Source of the DNA: Chrysomallon squamiferum | Taxonomy: Eukaryota > Mollusca > Gastropoda > Neomphalida > Peltospiridae | Length of the DNA stretch: 45,000 bases | Direction: 5' to 3' | NCBI GenBank assembly: GCA_012295275.1 | Contig: CM022672.1 | Location: forward strand, 14,673,625-14,718,624 | In this document: one piece after another, positions 10,813 through 45,000 of the stretch | How the letters are laid out: each line of letters starts with the position of its first letter | How positions within the stretch are numbered: the stretch's first letter is position 1 | Made by a program: the position numbers and the translations under genes | The notes under the pieces: generated by a model | What the model saw: only the letters and a program-made list of their open reading frames with translations | What the model was told of the DNA's origin: nothing | Database searches by the model: none

Positions 10813-11700
10813 GGGGCTTTTGTCAATATTTACATTGTTATTATTTTCCTTCATTAGGATTCATGTTAGGTATTTTTAATAAATATTCTACTCATCAGTT
10901 TTATTTCAATCTTTGATCTGAAAATTAAAAAAAAAAAGCTTTTAGACTTTAAAACATAATTTTGGTAATATATGTTTGAAATACCTTTGTTGGCTTAAGG
11001 TTGTTTTCTTTATTTTTATTAAAATATTTGATTATTGGACTTTTTCTTAGACCTTGAAGAACTTAATGGTTTGTTCATAAATTTGTATATATCATATTGA
11101 TAACTGTAATAATAGATACATTTTAATTTTATTGAAAAAGTAATTAAATTTCAGTAAATATGATTCATACTGGTTTTAATTGTAATGTTATAATAAAAAT
11201 AATGAAACGGGTTTAACTAAATAAAGATACACTGATACATTCTTATTTAGTTTTGTCTCAAAAAAAATTGTTTCAAGAAGGCAAGGCTGTATAAAACAGA
11301 TGTGTGTGCCTTTTTTGCTTGTTCAGCAGATTTTAACAGAAAAATGAACTGATAATAAATTTAAAAGATGACATAAAGTCCAAGATAAGTCATTATACAA
11401 TGTAAATTAATGATTCTGTTTTTAAAATTCATGTCATAAAAATGTTTGTTGTGTAAATATATTTTTTCTTTTTTTCTTTTTTTACATATATATGTTCATT
11501 TTATCAAATATAACATACAATATTATTCAGAGTTTTGTTGTTTTTAATACAAACACTAAAGCTATCATTATACGTGTATGTATTTATAGGGAACAACTGG
11601 TTTTTGACTTAAGAAGTGTTAACCAGCTTTTATCATGTGAAAGTTAGAATGTCAGTTTGCCATTCAACCTGGGCAAGAATAAAGCTGATACTTTAAGTCA
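9512..11700 (+). other. PRPF38B: PRPF38B 3' UTR and downstream flank
   Basis: No coding region is seen. Several AATAAA signals could end the transcript: 10517-10522, 10878-10883, 11192-11197, 11220-11225 and 11678-11683. A poly-T run of about 40 bases lies near 10770-10809. Which signal is used cannot be told from sequence. Confidence 0.55.
9610..9865 (+). repeat. Tandem duplication (142-bp shift) in the PRPF38B 3' UTR
   Basis: A segment starting CAGTGAT at 9617 recurs at 9759 (shift 142). The shared blocks, in order, are CAGTGAT, AATTCCAAG, TTAC, ACTG, AAGCTTATT, TTTTTC and CA-CAT. The two copies are clearly diverged, so the duplication is old. Confidence 0.75.
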
Positions 11701-12535
11701 GTTATTTCATTTTTATTCTGCAGTCATAAATAATATTAAAAAAATTAATGAAATTTACTTTTATCGTGACTTACAGATTTTTACATATTGAATTTGTCAT
11801 CTACATAAAAATTATATAACAGTATTTAACAAGAATTTTTTTTTATTATTATTTATATAATCTTTTTAAAAAGGTATTTAAAAAGTTCACAGATATTAAA
11901 CACTAAAGAAATAATAAACATTTACATTTATACCTTAAATAATAACTAATGTATCGAAGTAAATATAGTAAATATGCTGTCTTAAAAAGCTATCTTTTTG
12001 GTCAGTACCCATAACTACAGTAATCTATCTAATTATGTCTTGCCTCTGCATACAGTGATGTAGTGTGTATGTAAGTTTGTAGTGCTGTACATTGTTTAAA
12101 CACTGTTAAAAGGATGGCAATGAAGTCTTATCCTTCCCCCCGCCGCAAAAAACATAATGGAAACTGTTCATTAAATTAAAATCACTTTATTATTTTGCTA
12201 TGAACGTTTTTTTTAATTAAAATGGTAATAAACTATGAAAATTGTACATTAATAAAATCAAAATTATAACAGATTTTGTTTTGATTTTTAAATTGCTCCA
12301 CGTTTTTAAATGAAGTAGTTCAAATATACTACAAAGATTGAGCCTCCATACATTAACTTTTCTGTATATAAAAAAAAAAAAAATAATAATAATAATAGCA
12401 AGCTATTAGAATTAAAGTTTTAAGCAGTTTATTTCAATATGAGAATAATAAGGTAAGATCATTTTATTTTAGAAATTACAAATTATATAACAACTAATTC
12501 AGTCCATAAAATGTATAATTGGTATTCTGTGTACA

Positions 12536-12536
<1 letters not shown>

Positions 12537-12585
<49 letters not shown>

Positions 12586-12604
12586 GTGTGTGTGTGTGTG
12601 TGTG
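12537..12604. repeat. Compound (AT)n(TG)n microsatellite
   Basis: About 40 bp of AT followed by about 20 bp of TG. Confidence 0.95.
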
Positions 12605-12851
12605 CAAGATGTCTACAAAGGATTAGCTATCAATCAACAATGTATAATAATAATAATAATAATATGAGCTTTTGTTCAAATAGAAAGTTTAATTAATGTG
12701 AATTTTAAATAGCTGATAAAAATTAATTTTTACATTAATCACAAAATAAATGAGTTAAATCACACAGCACAATTCAAACAGAAATAATTCATAAATTAAT
12801 GAGAACATGGAATATATTTTGATCTCCCAGCAGTGGAAAAAATATATTAAA

Positions 12852-12869
12852 AAATAAATAAATAAATAA

Positions 12870-12926
<57 letters not shown>

Positions 12927-12936
12927 AATAATAATG
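12852..12936. repeat. Compound AAAT/AAC/AAT microsatellite
   Basis: Three simple-repeat phases join without interruption: AAAT to 12873, AAC to about 12924, then AAT. Confidence 0.95.
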
Positions 12937-13957
12937 CCTAAAAACAAAAACAAAAACAGAATCAGTTTGTAAAAATAATATTTTTCTACATCACAGAACT
13001 CACCCAATAATAACACAAGAGGCAGACACTGTAAACAAATTTATCATTCAGAACTGATCAATAATGTTAACAGATGAGAACAAAAGCATTTAGTTTTTAC
13101 TGAAGACTTTTTAATTTTTCTTAGGACTAATGATTTCTCATACTTTTTGCCTTTTCCAACTTTTGCGTCATGTCTAACATGCAGAGATATTTTCCTACCC
13201 CAGATAAGTGTTTGTACAAATATCATAAAAATATTATAATTAAAAACATTGTTTTTTAAAAAAAAATACTCTGAGTATGATTACATGAATCTGATTCTCC
13301 AGTGATAAAACTTAATATTAAAGGCAATATACAAACTGTAGGAATTCTCAACAGAAGACAATCTAACAAAGATAGTAAAATTAATATCAAAACTTGTTCA
13401 TTTTAATTAAAAACATGCAATCATAAAAATGCTAAGGATTCTGAAAAAAAAAAAAAAAAAACAGTTTAAAAAACTTTGCTATATTTCTCTAACACTATTG
13501 ATCAGTTTTTAATGAGAAATTTGTTTACATTCTCTTCCCCTGGGGGTCATCAATGGGCGTGTCCTGAAGCACAGCAAGATATTCTTAAAGGAAATTGATT
13601 TCATTTTCCGAGAAGCCACATTTGTTTTCTGTCATGGAGAGACAATGGTTTGCAGTTTTCAATAATTTATGAATTGTCATTGTTTGAACTGGTCTGTTTC
13701 TTTCACCTCAGATGCGATGTTGTTAATGTGAAATTAATGTATTTTATTTAATTTTATTTTTAAAAAATAAAAATTCTCAATACATTAAGAGATTTTTTGT
13801 CTGCATCTTGCTGTTTAAAATACAAATACAGTGTTCAAATGGTCACGAAATTAACATAATGTCATTTTTCTTCTGTCGCATTAATATTTAGTATTAAATG
13901 ATTATTATTTTTATTTTATTTTATTTTTTTTTTATTTGTTATTTTATTTGTATTTTA

Positions 13958-13961
<4 letters not shown>

Positions 13962-14016
<55 letters not shown>
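13962..14016. repeat. Homopolymer of 55 T
   Basis: The longest homopolymer in the window. Its exact length is likely to be unreliable in any assembly. Confidence 0.9.
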
Positions 14017-14022
<6 letters not shown>

Positions 14023-15189
14023 ATATATTTTTTTTAATACACATAATCTGATTATTTTTATGTGATTCTTATGAGTGTGTTTATGAATCTGAACGTGCTG
14101 ATTGTTATTCTGGTAATTCTGCTGTAAAATCAAATCATTGTGAAATTAAATTATTTTAAAATTATCTCCTAAAATATCAGTAAAAGAAAGATTTCTGTTC
14201 AATTTGCTCACTACCAAACAGACACGCACATATGCACAACATATGTACATATTATATACACACACAACAACACATATATCTACTGTTATTATATACATTT
14301 ACTGAAATATGACATCAATAAAGATTTTAATAACTACATATGCACTTGTTATGTGATAACACTTAATATTCCATTCATTTCACAGTATTACTCATCAGAC
14401 ATTAAACAATCAGCATTCGTACTTTTTTATTATTAAAATCATCTACAACTTCATATCATTATCATGCAACGTTACCCACGCGTTATAAATTGGACTCAGT
14501 CTTACTTGACTTTTTCTGACTGTTGTCAACAACAATGAGCGAGTTATTGATTTTGTTACTTTGTTCAAAATGAAGTTTTGTTTGACACGTGCAGCTGTTC
14601 CAATGCTTTTCTATCTAATTCATCTCCCAGTCTGAATTTTATTCACAAAAGGAATCTGATTTATCGATAGGTGTGGAGAAACACTGCAGAGAAAATAAAG
14701 AATAGAGAAATTCAAACTATTAAATTAAACCAAGTTGAAATCACTGTGTTTGCGATTAAAAATAAAATATGTTGTAACATTTAAACTACAGTGTTATGCT
14801 AAGCAGAAAAAAAAAACCCCACAGTAATTCTGTGTTAATAGCAAATTTAGTTTCTCTTATTTGCATAAAATATATGTTTGAGATTATATAAGTGTAATGG
14901 TTAATTTATAACAGGTTGTAAGAAATGCAGTTTTAAGTTTATTGTCAGGGTGTGCCTGATGAATGTTTGTGTTGTTTTTAATGATAGAATGTGTGTTTTA
15001 ATTTATTTTACCTGTCAGACTGTGTTTTAAATACTGATAAAAAGAAAAACTGTTTATACACAATAACACATTTATATTCACACACACACAGAGAGATATA
15101 TACACAAATATATAAAACTACATACTTACATCCATACATACATACATGAATACATACACACTTATATACATACATACATACATATATGC

Positions 15190-15320
15190 ACACATACATA
15201 TACAAAAACATTCACATATAGACAAAAAAAAACAGACATATACACATACATACAAAAACATTCACATATAGACAAAAAAAACAGACATATACACATACAT
15301 ACAAAAACATACACACATAT
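15190..15320. repeat. Tandem repeat of about 53 bp, just over two copies
   Basis: A block containing ACAAAAACATTCACATATAG, a poly-A run, then CAGACATATACACATACA occurs twice in succession, and a third copy begins at about 15300. The copies are nearly identical. Confidence 0.85.
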
Positions 15321-15659
15321 TTTTAAAATTAATTTCAACAAAGATCACAATCAAAATCAAATCTAAAAACCACAAGCCACTATATTAAATTCTTTTCAAG
15401 AAATCCAAACAAAACCCAACAAAAAAAAAAAAAAAAAAAAATTTTTAAAAAAAAATCCTTTGTTCTCATTAAAACCACCTCCCTAAAGACTCTTATCCTT
15501 TGCCGTTTTCATCTTTCCCCTGGAATCATCATGATAATAATAATAATAATTTTCAAAAAAAAAAAATCCTTTACAGATTTGTCATGATTAATAACTGGCT
15601 GATTGTCGTGTTGCTGGAGACATTTTCTTCATCTTCTTCATCACTGACAGCTTAATCGC

Positions 15660-15840
15660 ACCTGATTGGACTCAGCCTGGCCCACGTCTCAACATGGAGA
15701 GACCAGCGAAGAGTGAGCGGGTGAGCGAGTGAGTGAGCGAGAGAGAGAGAGAGTGAGCAGAGCACTTTCTTAATGCTGCGGTTGGTTTGGAGGTCTGTAT
15801 AAGACGAGAGTTCAGCTGTGAGTCAGGTTCAGTGTGTTTC
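15660..15840 (+). promoter_or_regulatory. Candidate promoter of the crumbs-like gene
   Basis: Seen in a GC-richer island: ATTGG (inverted CCAAT box) at 15665-15669, a GA-rich run at about 15717-15760 (GAGAGAGAGAGAG), TATAAGA at 15798-15804, and TTCAGTG at 15828-15834, an initiator-like motif 33 bases after the first T of the TATA-like element. The spacing fits a focused TATA/Inr promoter. This is inference, since no transcript evidence is available here. Confidence 0.4.
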
Positions 15841-16339
15841 GGGTCACTAGGAAACCGATCATTCAGCTGGCCTGGGATGAAGACTGCGTGAAGATTTTCT
15901 TCTTCTTCTTCTTCTTCTTTTATATATATATTTTTTTTAATAAGACAGTGATTACTCGATAATAATTATAACAGTTTGTTGTGGAGTTTCGTATTAGTGT
16001 GAGGATATTTAGTTGTTGCTGATGATGTTACTGATGATGATGATGTAGTGGATCATCAAGATGATGACTTCTTAATGATGACAGTGATTTTTTTTTAATG
16101 GTAATGATTTTTTTTATGATGAAGACGAATTTTTGATGATGAAAAATAGATGATGATCATCATCATCATGTTGATGATGGTATTTTGATGGATGATTGTG
16201 GTGATGCTGTAGTATGATTTGATTCTATCTACTTGAAGCTTTTCTTCATACAAGTCAGTGACTGGAACATTGTTTATTCTTTATAAAAACATACAAGTTT
16301 CATGGTACTGTGCCTGGTGTTCAGATTCATTGGATTTAA

Positions 16340-16665
16340 CAGTTAACTTATTATCAACATTCAGCAAACATATTCACTGTGAAGGAAATAATTTTTGAAT
16401 GCATTATGAATTTATTTTACTAGTATATCAATTAAACATACATACATATTGTCAAGGACTTAATTTTAAATGCATTATGAATTAATTTTGTCTCATAATC
16501 ACCATTTAACTATCAGTTAAAGGAACATAATTCTTTCTGAAAGACATCATTTTTTAATGAATTATAAAAATTATTTTGCCAGTATCACCATTTATCTGTC
16601 AGTTAAACCAACGTATTCTTCGTGAAGGATTTAATGTTTAAATGAATTTTTTTTTTACTGTTTTA
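16340..16665 (+). repeat. Degenerate tandem repeat, about 86 bp, four copies
   Basis: Four successive blocks share the order: ATATTC or ATTCTT, GTGAAGGA, TTAAT, AATGCATTATGAATT, ATTTTGCCAGTAT, then CACCATTTA and CAGTTAAA. The copies differ by substitutions and small gaps. Confidence 0.7.
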
Positions 16666-17679
16666 TATCTCACATATGTGACGTGAGACTAACACAGACT
16701 CTGCACAAACACAGACACAAATGAGTAAATTTTCTGTTTGTATTCTGCTGTATGTGACATCTGTTTCACACAGTTACTGACACAATTACTTATTATGTGA
16801 AATATTCATAGTCAAGAGAAAAACCCACAGATCACTAAGTGTGTTGCAGAGACATGGTTGTGCTTTGGAGTTACTAACATTCACTGATGCTGGGATTTAA
16901 AGACAGTAGAAAGAAAAAAGAAAAATGAAACTGGGAGACTGTTAATACTATTGAAAAGTAACTGGATTTACTAGAATTCTTTTTGAATCATAAACAAATA
17001 ATAAAGACGTGTGGAATTTCAAGGCGGTTTCTTTAAAAGAAACAAGAGGATTTCTCATACTGTTGGAAACTAGTGGACTGTCCAGTGGACTATTTTGGGT
17101 ATCACTGAAAAGTATTTTCAAAATCTTCACGTTAAAAGATTCTCTTGTTTAACAGGATTCGTTAGCTGACATTCCAGAACTTCAGGACAACCTTTCATTT
17201 TTAAAAGAAACTTCAAGATTTTTTTAACATTCAGAAAACGAATATACTGAAAAACCCTAGACTGAACAACCAATATTTTTTTTTTTTGTCTGCAGGAATT
17301 TTATTTAAAAAACAAAATTCTATATTTTTAATACTAACAGAAAAAAAAAAAAAAAAAAAAAAAAAGGAAATAGAAGCTTCAGTTACACCATTACAACATA
17401 TGTTATTACGAAGTTTTAAGTGTATTATTGTTTTCTTTATGGAGATGAATAGATGTTTTAAATTTATTTATCTGAACTGATAATAATACAGTATGTTAAT
17501 TTTCCCCATACACAACATATGTTACATGTCACTTGGTAACTCTCTTTGAAGTAGAAGGTAATTGGCCATACCTGTCTGTGCATTTGCACTGGCTTGTTCA
17601 ATTATTAAACTGGCGCTGAAGGAAGAATAGATAAATGATGGCCATGCATCTGACTTAAAAACCATTCAGTGAGTATGTT

Positions 17680-18500
17680 TATGAACACTGTTTTAACGTT
17701 TTATAATCTTTAAGACTTGTGTTTTTTCCAGTTTATGTAACATACTTGTACAACAATTTCTGTGACCAAGATAATAATTTCTGTGACTCTCTGACAATTT
17801 AGTAACATATTTATAATAATATTTCTGAGATATATACAATTACCATGATTTACAATTATAACAGTTTCTGTGACATATGTGTGACAGTTTATGTGACATT
17901 TATGTGTAACATTTTTTTAATGATATACAAGTTAAAATATCTTCAGTGACATATGTAAGAAATAATTTCTTATACATTTATAGCAATTTCTGTGAGTTAA
18001 ATAATTATTGTTATGACATATATGTACAGCAGTTTCTTTTGAACATATATATCAATTTCTGTGTCATACAAGAATAATAATTTCTGTTGCATATAAATTA
18101 TAATAATTTGTGACATACAACATTCCTTTTTATATATATGTTTAACAATTCATGACATACATGTATAACACTTTCCATGACATATATGTATAACAATACC
18201 TATGACATTCAAACAATTTTTGTGACATATATATAACAATTTCTATGACAAATATTACATTTTAGATGGCATATGTATAATTTCTGAGACACACATGTAA
18301 TAATTTCTGTAACTTACATAATAATAATGTACATCACCATACTACATATAACAATTTCTGTGACTAACATAACAATTTGACATACCATATATAACAATTT
18401 ATACATTTGTAATAATTTCTCATATATGTATACAAATTTAAGGGAAATATATTTATAACAATTTCTGTGACTTACACAACTATTTCTGTGGCATACATAC
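17680..18500 (+). repeat. Degenerate minisatellite with unit about 25-32 bp
   Basis: The core AACAATTTCTGTGACATAT recurs roughly every 25-32 bases for about 800 bp, with heavy divergence (variants AATAATTTCTGT, ACAGTTTCTGTGACAT, ACAATTTTTGTGACAT). I estimate 25 or more copies. It ends in a CATA tetranucleotide run. Confidence 0.75.
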
Positions 18501-18793
18501 ATATATACATACACTCATACATACATACATACATACATACATACATAATACATACATATGTACATACATAAACACATACATATATACATATATACATATA
18601 TAATACATTTCTTAGAGAAAACTGATATTTGCAATGACACAATTACTTACATTTTCCTGTAGTAACTGAGTTAATGTTACAGACATGTATTATTAATATT
18701 AACTAAATCAACTGTTACAGAAAAACTGTTTGTGGCGCAGTTTGCTGGGAGTTACCAACATTCACTGGCAATGACAGACACACAGTCAGACAG

Positions 18794-18819
18794 ATGAAAA
18801 TGAAAAGAACAGTGAGAAG

Positions 18820-18844
<25 letters not shown>
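18794..18844 (+). promoter_or_regulatory. Short upstream ORF overlapping the crumbs start codon
   Basis: ATGs at 18794 and 18800 share a frame that ends at TAA 18842-18844. This 16-codon ORF overlaps the main ATG at 18820 in another frame. If it is in the mRNA, the main ORF would have to be reached by leaky scanning or another start site. Confidence 0.5.
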
Positions 18845-44878
<26,034 letters not shown>

Positions 44879-45000
44879 GTGAGTAGACTTTTAACTCACA
44901 ATGAAAAAAAAAAAAATGTATTTATTATTGTATTCAACAACAACGACAAAATTATATATATATAACTGTATATGTATAATATGTATACATATTAATTTAT
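44879..45000 (+). other. crb: crb intron 15 (partial)
   Basis: AT-rich start of an intron, cut by the window end. Confidence 0.85.

Larger units (their letters stand above)
11701..15600. other. Intergenic spacer between PRPF38B and the crumbs-like gene
   Basis: No exon is recognised on either strand. It contains AT/TG microsatellites (12537-12604), AAAT/AAC/AAT repeats (12852-12936), a 55-base poly-T (13962-14016), a CATA-rich block (about 15060-15320) and poly-A (15420-15441). The remainder is AT-rich unique sequence. Confidence 0.75.
15841..18719 (+). other. Upstream/5' UTR-intron region of the crumbs-like gene
   Basis: No coding exon is supported between the candidate promoter and the signal-peptide exon. 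It holds GAT/ATG trinucleotide runs (about 16018-16200), a fourfold 86-bp repeat (16340-16665), poly-A (17341-17365), a long degenerate array (17680-18500) and CATA repeats (18500-18600). A short segment at 16867-16886 is copied next to the coding start at 18748-18767. Confidence 0.5.

Overview
This is AT-rich, intron-containing animal DNA. It has small exons with GT/AG junctions, long homopolymer A/T runs and very many microsatellites (TG/CA, ATT/TTA, GTAT). The gene content is metazoan: an ectonucleotide phosphodiesterase, the splicing factor PRPF38B and a crumbs-type EGF/LamG protein. The texture suggests a mollusc or another lophotrochozoan. That placement is an inference, because no diagnostic sequence settles the species.

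Layout, all on the + strand. (1) 1-1145: the last exon and 3' UTR of an ENPP-family gene. (2) 1146-4340: intergenic, with TG-rich simple sequence and a candidate old pogo/Tigger-like element. (3) 4340-about 11700: complete PRPF38B, with a noncoding first exon and six coding exons that join in frame to 394 residues (PRP38 domain plus Arg/Ser tail). Its long 3' UTR carries an internal 142-bp tandem duplication. (4) 11700-15600: gene-free simple sequence. (5) 15600-45000: a crumbs-like gene, open at the right edge. It has a candidate TATA/initiator promoter near 15800, a signal-peptide exon at 18820, a 10.3-kb first intron and fourteen more coding exons. Together these encode 1,039 residues: signal peptide, 19 EGF repeats, LamG 1, EGF 20 and the start of LamG 2. 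All junction phases are mutually compatible and no in-frame stop was met.

The unusual material lies in the introns of the crumbs-like gene. Just upstream of exon 8 (37651-38273) a 44-46 bp minisatellite has copied the 3' splice site itself, including the first bases of the exon. This gives seven decoy CAG|GTTACC acceptors before the real one, and the unit contains no stop in any + frame. Smaller duplications of splice-junction sequence lie next to exon 12 (acceptor) and exon 9 (donor side). A roughly 400-bp inverted repeat pair, about 97% identical over its core by eye, sits in introns 1 and 4 and brackets exons 2-4, whose summed length (441 nt) is divisible by three. Several introns also hold degenerate minisatellite arrays with different unit lengths (about 25-33, 45-50, 54, 60 and 86 bp).

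The three genes have no evident joint function. ENPP enzymes act at the cell surface or outside the cell, PRPF38B acts in the spliceosome, and crumbs sets apical polarity. Their adjacency is neighbourhood, not an operon.
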